NCBI GenBank assembly: GCA_030762935.1
Contig: CM060899.1
Span: forward strand, 62,980,501 to 63,044,500
Direction of reading: 5' to 3'
DNA from: Hymenopus coronatus
Taxonomy: Eukaryota; Arthropoda; Insecta; Mantodea; Hymenopodidae
DNA: 64,000 nt
Part shown: positions 20,320 through 31,640 of the stretch, one piece after another
Numbering within the stretch: the stretch's first letter is position 1
Layout of the letters: every line of letters begins with the position of its first letter
The notes under the pieces: generated by a model
Told to the model about the DNA's origin: nothing
The model's input: the letters and a program-made list of their open reading frames with translations, nothing else
Database searches by the model: none
Program-made: the position numbers and the translations under genes

Positions 20320-21180
20320 AAATCTGATGTGTACAATTCACATGACTTTCTCTATATCCCTGCAACAAATTATTCTTAAAAAGCTTATACTTCTATTTAC
20401 TTTATGCTAATCAGAAAAAAAAATAGCAGAAATAGTCTTATTACTTGCTTCCTTGTAAGTAGAAGCGAAATAAAGGACTACCATAGGTTAAAGTGATAAT
20501 TGGCATAGCAACCAGCTTTTGACTAAGTTCCTTTGTTTATATGGATAGGAGCTGACAAGTTCCTGTATGAGAAAACGTTTTTCATAGCAGGAACCAAAAA
20601 TAAGGAATGTCTCAAAAATGACGAACTCCACGAAAAAAACTGTATATAACATAACTTGTGCGTTTTAACGTGCTCTACATTTTTGGTGTAGTAAGTTTTT
20701 GTCCATCTCTTACGGTTTATCAGTTATTCAAAATTCAGTAAAATTCATCCAGAATAAACTACCCTTCAAAGGCTATTCCCAGAAAATTCAAGATATACGT
20801 TTTATTTGTCAGGTAAATATCTTTAATATACGAAATTTTAACCAAAATCATTAGAGCCATTTTTGAGAAAATCAAAATGTTCGAAAAAAGTTCCAAGTAA
20901 AGGGTAGTTGGGGGTGGGGGGATTTTTATCAAAATCTTCGTGTTGCATCCCTGGAAGATACTAAACTTAAATACCATGTTTGATATTTTACCGACTTTTC
21001 GTTTTTGGGTTATCGTGTTCACAGACACAAGTACACACACACACGGACCATTTTCTGAAAATCTTTTTTTGGATACAGGTGACCCTAAAACATATATTTC
21101 CAGTGAAATCTCGGTATCGAATTTGTTGGTGGAGTGCAATACCTTCTCTACATGTACATAGTGCGTATAGAGAAAGTAAT
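20320..21180 (-). mobile_element. HX-16, insertion with an empty-site paralogue
   Basis: Full length with a short CA tract. The flanks CACTAACATA (left) and AAAATATG...GGAACGGAGCTGG (right) are nearly contiguous in the paralogous sequence around 23000 (CACTAACATACAGAAAATG). No target duplication longer than a few T/A bases is evident. Confidence 0.9.
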
Positions 21181-21303
21181 AAAATATGTTCCAAAACGGA
21201 ACGGAGCTGGTTATGTTGGTACTAAATCCAGCCTCCCTTGGTATTTGAGTTTAGTACTTCGAGGGATGCGACACGAAGATTTTGAGAAAAATTCTCCCAC
21301 CCC
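21181..21303. other. Duplicated intron segment and HX core fragment
   Basis: 21183-21240 is similar to 23003-23060 (ACTAAATCCAGCC). 21238-21303 is an HX core fragment in plus orientation (GGGATGCGACACGAAG), cut by the LINE insertion. Confidence 0.7.
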
Positions 21304-22320
21304 AAATTACTTAAACGTTTTAAAATCATATCTATCCAATCGTAGGATATGCATCAAAGTTAATTACACTTTTTCTGATAATTTCGATATGCGTATAGGA
21401 ATCCCACAGGGCTCCATACTCGGCCCTTTAATAGTTTTAATATATATGATTTATCGGAATATGTAGATGTGGGAAAAGTTAATTTATGCTGATGGCACCT
21501 CTATTACTGTTTGTTCTGATGTATATGACGCTTTATTAGACAAAATCAAAGTAGCTATTCTGAGTTTAAATTGTGGTGTGATAATAATAAAATAATAGTT
21601 AATATTGAAAAAACTGTGTGTCTAAAATTGATAAATAGATTTGTTGATACTACTCTAAATTTACAATCTAAGAATAAATTGATCCAAAGCCAACAAAGTT
21701 CTAAATTTCTTGGAATATATTATATGGATAATTTATTAATGTGTAATGGACATTCTGACTCTATTGCCAACTCTGCAAATTTTGCCATACTGTAGCATTG
21801 AGATATGCTTGACGCAAAAACACTGATATCTATATACTCTCTTGTTTTTACACATCTTATTATGCTGTGTTCCTATGGGGCAACTCTACCTACGTACGCA
21901 TGTAGGATATTTATCGCACAGAAAAGAATTTTACGCACAATCTTTAACTTAGAGAGTATGGACTCTTAAAAACCTTATTTGATGCAATATAAAATTTTAA
22001 CGTTTCCTTCCATTTATACTTTTAAGAGCTTACCCTTTTTAAAATCAAATGAGAAATTATTTTACAAAAATTCAGATTTTCATAATTGCAACACACGAAA
22101 TGCACATTTAATATCGATCGAAAATCACAAACCTGCAAAATATAAAACTATTTTTAATGAATCAATGTTTCTGTTCAGTAAAAGAGTTTTCAAGCTACAA
22201 GTTTTAAACAGTTATTAGTTATGTATTTTACTGTGTTTTTCTTATTATACTGACGTGTAAATCCATGTATCATTGGCATGTTACAAATACATTTCAATTC
22301 AACTCTTTAAAGGAAAAAAA
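21304..22320 (+). pseudogene. 5'-truncated non-LTR retrotransposon (LINE) reverse transcriptase
   Basis: The C-terminal reverse-transcriptase part of a jockey/CR1-type LINE, split over several frames. Landmarks in order: LKSYLSNRR, IGIPQGSILGPL (RT block 4), LIYADGTSITV (RT block 5, with the catalytic YADD changed to YADG), then NIEKTVCL and KFLGIYYMDN. The post-RT region includes LTFPSIYTFKSLPFLKSN and FHNCNTRNAH, to a stop near 22218, followed by a 3' tail ending in an A run at about 22312-22320. Frameshifts near 21460 and 21560 and stops after 21795 make it inactive. The flanking sequence is HX on both sides, so it inserted into an HX copy. The 5' end, the endonuclease and the N-terminal RT are missing. 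Confidence 0.85.
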
Positions 22321-22882
22321 AATACATTTCCTTAAAATGTCTTTAATGATTTTCAATAAAATACCGTATATTAAAGATATTTACATGACAAATAAAGTGT
22401 ACATTGTGAATTTTCTTGCAATAGCCTCTGAAGACATCTTTATTCTGAATAAATTTTACTGAAGTTTACGTAACTGGTAAACCGTAAGAGATAGACAAAA
22501 TGTTACTTGATAGAAAACGTAGATCTCGTTAAAACACACAGTTTATGTTATATACATATTTTTTGTAGAGTTGATCATTTTGTAGATATTCCTTGTTATT
22601 AATTTCAGATTTAAAACACTTATATACTTTTCTCATACAGGAATTTGTCAACTCCTGTCCATACAAACAAAGGAACTTCAGTCACATAGCAACCAGCTTT
22701 TGACTATCACTTTAACCTATGGTGCTCCCTGATTTCGTTTCTACTTACAGGAAACGAGTAACAAGACTATTTCTGCTAATTTTTTCTCGATTAGCAAGAA
22801 GCAAATAAAAGCTATAAGGTTTTTAACAATAATTTGTTGTAGAGATGTAGAGAAAGTCATGTGAATGGAACACATCAGATTT
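22320..22882 (+). mobile_element. HX-17, 3' part continuing after the LINE
   Basis: Resumes in the core (CTTAAAATGTCTTTAATGAT) and runs to the 3' hairpin and CATCAGATTTTT at 22882. Together with 21238-21303 it is probably one element split by the LINE. Confidence 0.88.
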
Positions 22883-23081
22883 TTGTATAGTAATTTTCTG
22901 TTTATCAATCAACTGTCCACATATAGCTGGATCAAAGGTAATAATTGGTTAGTTAAAAGTGAAATCAAGTTCTGATTTCTTTATCTTGTACACTAACATA
23001 CAGAAAATGTAGCCTATAATGGAATGGAACTGTTTTTGCTGGTATCTACTAAATCCAGCCCCACCCCCATACAAAAATTCG
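22883..23081. repeat. Second copy of the Otx-intron segment (HX-16 empty site)
   Basis: Similar to 20228-20319 joined to 21183-21240, without HX-16 between. It shows the segment before HX-16 inserted. Confidence 0.75.
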
Positions 23082-23305
23082 ATAAAAGATTTCACCTGAA
23101 ACATATATTTTAGGGTCCCCTGTATCCAAACAAACATTTGTAGAAAAAGGTATGTGTCTCGGTGAGTCCGTGAACACGATAACTCAAAAGCAAAAAGTCA
23201 GTAAAATACAAAATTTGGTATTTTTATTTATTACCTTCCAGATATGCGACACAAGGATTTTGAGAAAAATCCCCCACCTCAAACTATCCTTTACATGAAA
23301 AAAAA
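23082..23305 (+). mobile_element. HX-18, internal 5' part
   Basis: Begins at the AAAAATTCGATA block and passes the almost empty TG site to the CTTTACATG block, where HX-19 starts in the opposite orientation. Confidence 0.85.
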
Positions 23306-24171
23306 TTTGATGTGTTCCATTCACATGACTTTCTCTATATCTCTACAACAAATTATTGTTAAAAAGCTTATGCTTCTATTTACTTACTGCTAATCGAGAA
23401 ATCATTTGCAGAAATTGTCTTATTTCTTGCTTCCTTGTAAGTAGAAGCGAAATAAGGGAGTACCATAGGTTAAAGTGATAGTCAAAAACTGGTTGCTATG
23501 TGACTGAAGTTCCTTTGATTGTATGGACACGAGTTCACAAAGTCCTATATGAGAAAAGTATGTTTTTTACCAAAAACAAGGAATATCTCAAAAACAACCT
23601 ACTCCACGAAAAAAATGTATATAACATAAATTGTGTGTTTTAAAGTGCTCTATATTTGTTGTGTGGTAAATTTATGTCCATCTCTTATGGTTTAGCAGTT
23701 ATGCAAAATTTCGTAAAATTGACCCACAGTAAAGTAGTATTTAGAGGCTATTCCCAGAAAATTCAAGATATACATTTTATTTGTCAGGTAAATATCTTTA
23801 ATATACGATATTTTAATCAAAATCGTTAGCCATTATTTAGAAAATCAAAATTTTCGAAAAAAGTTCAATGTAAAGGGTAGTTTGGGGTGAGGGGATTTTT
23901 CTCAAGATCTTCGTGTCGCATCCCTGGGAGATACTAAACTTAAGTACCAAGTTTGGTATTTTACCGACTTTTCGTTTTTGAGTTATCGTGTTCAAAAACA
24001 CAAGGACACACGGACAGACACATACGGACCTTTTTCTGAAAATACTTTTTCTGGATACAGAGGACCCTAAAACATATATTTCCGGTGAAATCTCGGATCG
24101 AATTTTTGGTGGAGTGCAATACCTTCTCGGTACACTATGTACATAGTACGTGTAGAGAAAGTAAAAATTAG
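23304..24171 (-). mobile_element. HX-19, full length
   Basis: A type ends, short TG site. The 117-residue ORF at 23837-24190 is HX sequence. Confidence 0.93.
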
Positions 24172-24728
24172 AAAATTTTGATTTTCTCAAAAACGGCTCT
24201 AACGGTATTGATTAAAATACCATATATTAAAGATATTTACATGAAAAATAAAATGCATATCTTGAATTTTCTGGGAATACCCTCTGAAGACTTCTTTATT
24301 CTGGATGAGTTTTATGAAAGTTTGCATAGTTGGTAAACCGTAAGAGATGGGCAAAAATTTATCACACAAAAAATGTAGAGGACCTTAAAGCACACAATTT
24401 ATTTATGTACATTTTTTTCGTGGAGTTGATCTTTTTTGAGTTATTCCTTGTTTTTAATTTCACCTTGAAAAGATTTATACTTTTCTCATAAGGGAGTTTG
24501 TCAACTCCAAACAAACGAATTTCAATCACATAGCAACCAGCTTTTGACTATCGCTTTGACTTATGGTACTCCGTTATTTACTTTCTACTTAAATGAAAAC
24601 AAGCAATAAGACCATTTCTGCTATTTTTTTCTTGATTAGAATGAAGTATTAAAAGAAAAGGTTTATTAAGAATAATTTTTAGCAGAGTTGTAGAGAAAGC
24701 CATGTGAATGGAACACATCAGATTTTTA
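24169..24728 (+). mobile_element. HX-20, 3' part
   Basis: Starts at GAAAATTTTGATTTTCTC and ends at GAACACATCAGATTTTT. Its 5' part is missing at the junction with HX-19. Confidence 0.88.
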
Positions 24729-25125
24729 ACCTTAATTCTATCCACTGAATCAGCAGGGTGATTTAAACTGCTCCAAAGTATGGGCGGATGATAACTTTAA
24801 CACCTTGGATCACATATTTTCATGCTAGATTACTATTTGCTTAATATCGTTTACTTATTTGCCGTTGTGTGTAGGTCTTCTGGGAAGGCCGCATTCTGGC
24901 TGATTGCCGAAGTTTCGTCTCTCACTATGTGGGCCTGTCCACTTTACACGACAGTTCACCTGATACTGACATGGAAAGAGGACAGGCCCTGATGAAGTAT
25001 CATATAGTGAGGAGTAACGTTGGCAATAAATTCAGTCAAGACGCGGTTTTCCCGGAAGTCCTAGACACAAATAACACTAGCCGCAAGGAATTTACTTATT
25101 GCCGTTTAGTAGCGGCAATAACTTT
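24729..25125 (+). other. Non-repetitive stretch with a possible exon-like ORF
   Basis: 24875-25147 is open for 90 codons directly after TTGTGTGTAG, a plausible splice acceptor. The frame begins VFWEGRILADCRSF and stops after FVSVS. A possible donor ATA|GTGAGG lies at 25006/25007, which would give a 44-codon exon. A perfect 10-bp inverted pair GGGCCTGTCC/GGACAGGCCC lies at 24931-24940 and 24980-24989. I do not recognise the peptide. It may be an unknown host exon, an old element or chance. Confidence 0.3.
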
Positions 25126-25200
25126 AACCTTCGTCTCCGTGTCGTAGATTTATGGCATGTAAAAGAACCTCAGCCTGATAGAGAGGCCTCTGAGAAAAAT
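25126..25200 (+). mobile_element. SINE-C internal fragment
   Basis: GTGTCGTAGATTTATGGC and AGAGGCCTCTGAG match the SINE-C copy at 33467-33735. It is followed by a poly-T tract (25206-25225). Confidence 0.7.
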
Positions 25201-25536
25201 TAAGTTTTTTTTTTTTTTTTTTTTTAGATCTAAAATAATCAATTTCTTCTTGAAACTGCTGAAGACACTGTGACGATTTCAGCTTTTGTACAGGCACATT
25301 GGAGATAATTATATTGTGGCAGGGATGACATAATTGCTGTCTTATTGCCATGGTAATTACGTCATTCATTTTCTGGCACTGGTGTCAGAAGTGGGCTAAC
25401 TTTGTATGATTTATGTCGTCGTAATAATGCTAGGATTGCATAAAATAAATTTGTTGTCAAAAGTTTGATTGAAATCAAAGAATACTGTCACTTACAGACA
25501 TAACAAAGGTCGTTTTCAACTTTTTTCTTTAGTTTC
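25201..25536. other. Unassigned stretch with a local duplicate
   Basis: 25370-25536 (TTTCTGGC, GTGTCAGAAGTGGG, ATAAAATAAATTT) is similar to 26812-26965. Both copies abut HX-related sequence, so this is a small unnamed repeat or a local duplication. Confidence 0.6.
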
Positions 25537-25665
25537 TTTTTACTTTCTCTACACGTACTATTATATGGTGTAAGAGAAGGCATTGTATTGCAGCCAAAAA
25601 TTCGATACCAAGATTTCACCGGAAATACATATTTTGGGTCCCCTTGAATCCAAAAAAAAAAAAAA
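25537..25665 (+). mobile_element. HX-21, 5' fragment
   Basis: First 130 bp of an HX, ending in an A run at the CTTGAATCCAAAA block, then HX-22 in the opposite orientation. Confidence 0.88.
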
Positions 25666-26348
25666 ATCTGATGTGTTCTATTCACATAACTTTCTCTACT
25701 TCTGTGTAACAAATTATTGTTAATAAGCTTATTCTTCGTGCTAATCGAGAAAAAATTAGCAGAAACAGTCTTATTACTTGCTTCCTTGTAAGTAGAAGCG
25801 AAATATGGGAGTATCATAGGTTAAAGTGATAGTCAAAAGCTGGTTACCAGGTGATTGAAGTTCCTTTGTTTGTATGGACATAAGTTGACAAATTCCTGTA
25901 TGAAAAAAGTACAAGTTTTTCAAAACTGAAGCCAAAAACAAGAAATATCTCATAAACGATCAACTCCTCGAAAAAAAATTATATAACATAAATTGTGTGT
26001 TTTAACGTGCTCTACATTCTTTTGTGTGGTAAGTTTTTGTCCATTTCTTACGGTTTAACAGTTATGCAAAATTCATCCAGAATAAAGTAGTCTTCAGAGG
26101 CTATTCCCAGAAAATTCAAGATATACATATTATTTGTCAGGTAAATATCTTTAATATACGATATTTTAATCAAAATCTCTAGAGCCATTTTTGAGAAAAT
26201 CAAAATTTTCGAAAAAAGTTCCGTGTGGGTGTGGGGAAATTTTCTTGAAAATCTTCGTGTCGCATCCTTGGAAGATACCAAACTTAAATACCAAGTTTGG
26301 TATTTAACGGTCTTTTCGTTTTTGAGCTATGCTGTCCACAGACACAGA

Positions 26349-26390
<42 letters not shown>

Positions 26391-26537
26391 CATGGACCTT
26401 TTTCTGAAAATACTTTTTTTGGATTCAGGGGACCCAAAACATGTATTTCCGGTGAAATCTCGCTATCGAATTTTTTGGTGCAATGCAATATCTTCTCTGT
26501 ACATTATATACATAGTACGTGTTGAGAAAGTAAAAAT
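25660..26537 (-). mobile_element. HX-22, full length
   Basis: Long CA tract at about 26350-26391. The 100- and 84-residue ORFs rich in His-Thr at 26223-26583 are repeat translation. Confidence 0.93.
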
Positions 26538-26805
26538 ACCGTTAAATACCCAAGTTGGTATTTACATTTGGTGTCTTCCATGAATACGACACGAATATTT
26601 TTAGAAAGTCACCCCCACCCCCAACTACACCTTACATGGCACTTTTTTCGATTTTTTTTATTTTCTCAAAAATGGCTTTAACGATTTTGATTAAAAATTC
26701 TTATATGTAATATATTTACATGCCAAATACAATGTATATCTTGAATTTAGTGGGAATAGCCTCTGAAGACTATTTTATTCTGTGTGAAATTTACGGAATT
26801 TTGCA
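26538..26805 (+). mobile_element. HX-23, internal part
   Basis: Core from the TACCGTTAAATACC block to the GGAATTTTGCA block, with both ends missing. Confidence 0.85.
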
Positions 26806-27267
26806 ATATGCTATCATTTTCTGGCGTGGTGTCAGAAGTGGGTTTCCTTCGTATGATTTATGTCATCATAATGATGCATAGATTCCATAAAATAAATTTA
26901 TCATATACAGGCCTAATACAGGTCGTTTTGTACTTTTTTCTTTCGTTTCTTTTTACTTTTTTTCTGTCTTTCTTTTTGGCGGATACGGAGGCAACAATGA
27001 ATTGTGTGCCACAGTAAATGGAAGCGAGTGTTCGATATAGATATGGACGAGTATTGTATGTGGGAGAGGGTCTGTGTATGGACAAAGCCGGGGGTGCCTG
27101 CTCGCCCTGCGTTAAGCCGGATTTACTCCGGGAATGTCTGCGTGGGGTGGGACGCTACCCGGTATGTGCGCGCCACGATCGACAGACAAGCGCTGTGCTG
27201 TGTTGCAACATATACATCTATGCTTGCAATATATCCCAAACTCTATTCATTACTGCATCTGCTCTTT
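26806..27267. other. Unassigned stretch with a GC-rich patch
   Basis: 26812-26965 duplicates 25370-25536. 27060-27200 is GC- and CpG-rich (GGGGTGCCTGCTCGCCCTGC, GTGCGCGCCACGATCG). Open frames of 75-120 codons cross it in several phases, but none resembles a known protein. It could be a host CpG-rich element or an old repeat head. Confidence 0.4.
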
Positions 27268-27376
27268 TTACTTCCTCAACACACAGTGTATAGAGAAGAT
27301 ATTGCAATGCACCCAAAAATTCGATACCGAAATTTCACCGGAAATACACGTTTTAGGACTCCCTGAATCCAAAAAA
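27268..27376 (+). mobile_element. HX-24, 5' fragment
   Basis: First part of HX (TTACTTCCTCAACACAC) up to CTGAATCCAAAAAATG, joined to HX-25 in the opposite orientation. The arrangement repeats that of HX-21/HX-22. Confidence 0.85.
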
Positions 27377-27667
27377 TGTTGTGTGTTCCATTCACAAGAC
27401 TTTCCCTACATTTTAGCAACACATTATACCTAAAAACTTATGTTTCTATTTACTTATTGCTAATCGAGAGAAAAAAATAGCAGAAATAGTCTTATTACTT
27501 GCTTCCTTGTAAGTAGAAGTGAAATAAGGGAGTACCATAGGTTAAAGAAATAGTCAAAAGCTGGTTGCTATGTGACTGAAGTTCCTTTGTTTGTAAAGAC
27601 AGGAGTTTACAAATTACCACATGAGAAAAGCAAAACAAGGAATATCTCAAAAAACGATTCACTCCAC

Positions 27668-27670
<3 letters not shown>

Positions 27671-27714
<44 letters not shown>
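27671..27714. repeat. (TA)n microsatellite in HX-25
   Basis: About 22 TA units after TCCACGAA, the same internal site as the AT expansion in HX-15. Confidence 0.92.
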
Positions 27715-27717
<3 letters not shown>

Positions 27718-28033
27718 CAAAATTGTTTGTTTTAATGAGCTCCACATTTTCTGTTAAATAACTTTTTCTCTTTCTCTTACGGTTTGCCAGTTATGCAAAG
27801 TTCGGTAAAATTTATCCAGAATAAAGTATTCATGTAAATATCTTTAATATACGATATTTTAATGAAAATCGTTAGAGCCATTTTTGAGAAAATCAACATG
27901 TTCGAAAATTTGTCAACGTAAAGGATAGTTATGCGTGGGGGAATTTTCTTGAAAGTTTTCGTGTTGCATCCTTAGAAGATACTGAATTTAAATACAAACT
28001 TTGGTGTTTAACAGTCTTTTCGTTTTTGAGCTA

Positions 28034-28038
28034 TAGTG

Positions 28039-28101
<63 letters not shown>
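28034..28101. repeat. (CA)n microsatellite in HX-25
   Basis: About 33 CA units at the standard internal HX position. Confidence 0.95.
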
Positions 28102-28104
<3 letters not shown>

Positions 28105-28253
28105 GACCTTTTTCCAGATTTTTTTTTTTTTTTTTTTTTTTGATTCACGGGACTAAAATATGTACTTCCGGTGAAATCTCGGTATCAAATTTGGATGCAT
28201 TACAATACCTTCTCTATACACTATGTACATAGTACGTGTAGAGAAAGTAAAAA

Positions 28254-28653
28254 TATAGTTATCGTTAAAATTCACAATTTATTTCAAATGGCTTTGTTTT
28301 TTTTTGTTTTGTAGTTTTAACAAAGGGGAAGTCATTGTTCACTTTTTCACTCTGGCCATGCAAAGAGAAACAAATTTCAGTAGCATCATTTAGGGACTAT
28401 CGCTTTAACCTAGTGTATTCTCTCATTCCCTTTCTACTTAAAACTAAGTAATAAAATCAGTAATAGACCTATTTTTTGGATCTCGAGGAACAATTTCAAA
28501 TATGTTTGTGAAATGGAGGGCAAAGTCTAAAATTAACAGAAGTGTGGAACAAGCAATCACACAAAACATCATAAAAAATTCCGTAGTCATTTTACGAAGT
28601 TATTTGTATGGTTTTAACATAACCTAAAATGTATTATGGTCTATAAATTGCTT
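28254..28653. other. Divergent HX 3' remnant and unassigned sequence
   Basis: 28265-28460 loosely follows the HX 3' half (GGCCATGCAAAGA, ATCGCTTTAACCTAGTGTATTC, CTAAGTAATAA). 28460-28653 is AT-rich and unrecognised. Confidence 0.5.
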
Positions 28654-28796
28654 TATTACTTTCTCTACACGTACTATGTACATATTGTATAGAGAAGGTA
28701 TTGCACTCCACCCAAAAATTCGATACCGAGATTTCACCGGAAATATATGTTTTAGGGTCCCCTGTATCCAAAAAAAAAGTATTTGCAGAAAAAAGG

Positions 28797-28834
<38 letters not shown>

Positions 28835-29533
28835 CACGATAACTCAAAAGCATAAAGTCGGTAAAATACAAAATTTGGTTTTTAAGTTTAGTATCTTCCT
28901 TGGATGCGACACGAAGATTTTGAGAAAAATCTCCCCACCCTAAACTAACCTTTACATGGAACTTTTTTCGAAAATTTTGATTTTCTTAAAAATGACTAAC
29001 GATTTAGATTAAAATATCGTATATTAAAGATATTTACCTAACAAATAAAATGTACATCTTCAATTTTCTGGGAATAACCTCAGAAGCTTACTTTATTCTG
29101 GATGAAATTTACGGAATTTTGCATAGCTCCTAAACCGTAAGAGATAGATAAATACTTACAACACAAAAATGCAGATCACATTAAAACACACAATTTATGT
29201 TAAATACATTTTTTTCGTGGAGCTAATAATTTTTTAGATATTGCCTGTTTTGGGTTTCAGCTTTAGAAAACAAACTTTTCTCATACAGGAATTTGTCAAC
29301 TCCTGTCCACACAAACAAAGGAACTTCAGTCACATAGCAACAAGATTTTGACTATCACTTTAACCTATGTTATTGCCATATTTCGCTACTACTTTTGAGG
29401 AAGCAATTTATAAGACTATTCTGCTAATTTTTTTCTCGACTAGCATGAAGTAAATAGAAGCATAAGCTTTCTAACAATAATTTGTTGCAGAGATGTAGAG
29501 AAAGTCATATGAATGGAACACATCAGATTTTTC
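28654..29533 (+). mobile_element. HX-26, full length, good reference copy
   Basis: All landmarks are present in order: ACTTTCTCTACACG, ACTATGTACATA, TG tract at about 28799-28831, core, GAGATGTAGAGAAAGT, a hairpin with one arm base changed (ATATGAATGGAACACAT) and CAGATTTTT. It is a convenient type copy. Confidence 0.96.
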
Positions 29534-30019
29534 AAAGCCGAAACCAAAATAAGGAATATCTAAAAAAAAAAAATAAATAAAAAAAGTAATAAAAAAATCA
29601 ACTCCACAATAAAATGTATATCACATAAATTGTGTGTTTTAACGTGCTCTACATTTTTTGTGTGGTAAGTTTTTGTCCATCTCTTAAGGTTTAGCAATTA
29701 TGCAAAGTTCCGTAAATTTCATCCAGAATAAAGGAAGCTTCAGAGGCTATTCCCAGAAAATTGAAGATATACTTTTTGTTTATCAGGTAAATATCTTTAA
29801 TATATCACACTTTAATCAAAATGGCTACAGTCATTTTTGAGAAAATCAAAATTTTAGAAAAATGTCCTTGTCCATAGGAGCTATACTGGCCATAGGCACA
29901 TAGACGAACAGATATACACACACGGATCTTTTTTCAAAAATGCTTTTTTTTGTACCAAAAACGCGTATTTCCGGAGAAATCTCGGTATCCAAAATTTTGA
30001 GTGAAACACAATAACTTCT
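29531..30019 (-). mobile_element. HX-27, internal and 5' parts
   Basis: Starts mid-core (TTTTTCAAAGCCGAAACC), interrupted by an A-rich tract at 29565-29585. It ends GTGAAACACAATAACTTCTC, short of the terminal motif. Confidence 0.85.
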
Positions 30020-30239
30020 CAAGAAAATCTCCGCACCACAAACTACCCTTTACATGGAAAAATTATCTAAAATTTTGTATTTCTCAAAAATGGTTATATC
30101 GATTTTTATTAAAATAAAGGTGACAAATAAAATGGCTTGTCTTGAATTTTCTGGGATAGCCTCTGAAGACTACTTTATTCTGGATGAATTTTACGAAATA
30201 TTTCATAACTGGTAAACCATAAGAGTTGGACAAAAAGGT
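30020..30239 (+). mobile_element. HX-28, left part, split by SINE-B
   Basis: Core from AAAATCTCCGCACCACAAAC to AGAGTTGGACAAAAAGG. The remainder continues after the SINE at 30577-30600. Confidence 0.85.
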
Positions 30240-30576
30240 ATATGACAATAACTCCATAGCATGACAGCTCACGGGGAACCTTGGACTACCGCCCGGCCGC
30301 TGCGTCCCCCGTCTCGGTCCACTAGAGACTTCATGGTTGGGGTGCAGTAATGGAGGATGAGACGTGGTCAGCGCCTCGAACCCCCCCCCCGGCCGGTTAA
30401 TGCCGTCCTCATGACCTGGAGCTGCTACTTCTCCATCAAGTAGCACTTCAATTGGCCTCCCCCTAGGGACCTCACGAGAGCACCCAGACCAGGTCTCCCA
30501 CGCCGGTACTGGGGATCGAACCCAGGTCTCCCACTTGGTAAGCACTCACGCTGACACCACGCTAAGGAGATAACCT
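30240..30576 (-). mobile_element. SINE-B, copy 1
   Basis: A GC-rich tRNA-derived SINE in minus orientation. On that strand the tRNA-like head is at the right (CACCACGCTAAGGAG on plus), with a B box GGTTCGATCCCC in the complement. The imperfect flanking duplication (GGACAAAAAG and GGACAAAGAG) lies in HX sequence. It lacks some of the region between head and body seen in the other copies. The 153-residue ORF at 30084-30545 is antisense to it. Confidence 0.88.
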
Positions 30577-30600
30577 GGACAAAGAGTTAACCACACAAAA
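30577..30600 (+). mobile_element. HX-28, right part
   Basis: TGGACAAAGAGTTAACCACA continues the core sequence interrupted by SINE-B. Confidence 0.75.
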
Positions 30601-31296
30601 AATCTGATTTGTTCCACTCACATGACTTTCTCTACATCTCTGTAACAAATTATTGTTAATAAGCTTATTCATTTATCTACTTCAGACTAATCGAGATAAA
30701 CGTTAGCAGAAATAGTCTTATTACTTGCTTCCTTGTAAGTAGAAGCGAAATAAGGGAGTACCATAGGTTAAAGTGATAGTCAAAAGCTGGTTGCTATGCG
30801 ACTGAAGCTCCTTTGTTTGTATGGACAGGAGTTGGCAAATTCCTGTATGAGAAAAGTAAATTTTTCAAAGTTGAAACCAAACACAAGGAATGTCTAAAAA
30901 AAGAATCAACTACATGAAAAAATGTATATTACAAAAATTGTGTTTTTAACGTATTCTACATTTTTTCTTGGGCAAGTTTTTGTCCTCTTGCGGTTTAGCA
31001 GTTAAGCAAAATTCCGTATAATTCATCCAGAATAAAATAGTCTTTAGAGGCTATACCCGGAAAATTCAAGATATACATTTTATTTGTGGAGTAAATATAT
31101 TTAATATACGATATTTTAATCAAAATCTTTATAGCCATTTTTAAGAAAATTAAAATTTTCGAAAAAAATTTCATGTAAAGGTTAGTTAGGGGTGGAGGGA
31201 TTTTCTTCAAAATATTCCTGTCGCATCCTTGGAAGATACCAAACTTAAATACCAAGATTAATATTCAACGGTCTTTTCAATTTTGAGCTATGCTGT

Positions 31297-31353
<57 letters not shown>

Positions 31354-31508
31354 TACGCACACACACGGACCTTGTTCTGAAAATGCTTTTTTTTGGATTC
31401 AGGGGGACCTAAAACATGTATTTCCGGTGAAATCTCGGTATCGAATTTTTGGGTGTAATACAAAACTTTCTCTATACTCTATGTACATAGTACGTGTAAA
31501 GAAAGCAA
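30598..31508 (-). mobile_element. HX-29, full length
   Basis: A type ends; long CA tract at about 31297-31351 followed by a mixed CACGCACAC tail. Confidence 0.94.
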
Positions 31509-31640
31509 AATGCTTTTAATGGATTCAGGGCACCTCAAAACATGTTATGTCGGTGAAATTTTGGTATCGAATTTTGGGTGAAGTACAATGCCTTTTCTAT
31601 CTTTTATGTACGTTGTACAACGTGATCTAGAATACAAAAA
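31509..31640 (-). mobile_element. HX 5' fragment, B-like
   Basis: Starts GGATTCAGGGCACC and ends at GTGATCTAGAATACAAAAAT, where HX-30 begins head to tail. Confidence 0.8.

Larger units (their letters stand above)
27376..28253 (-). mobile_element. HX-25, full length, two microsatellites
   Basis: Carries a TA tract at 27671-27714 (in place of AAAAATG near the TCCACGAA block) and one of the longest CA tracts at about 28034-28101. A T run at 28118-28141 follows the CA tract. Confidence 0.93.

Noticed and set aside
30084..30545. 153-residue GC-rich ORF
   Set aside because: It reads through SINE-B copy 1 and adjoining HX sequence; homologous ORFs appear wherever SINE-B lies.
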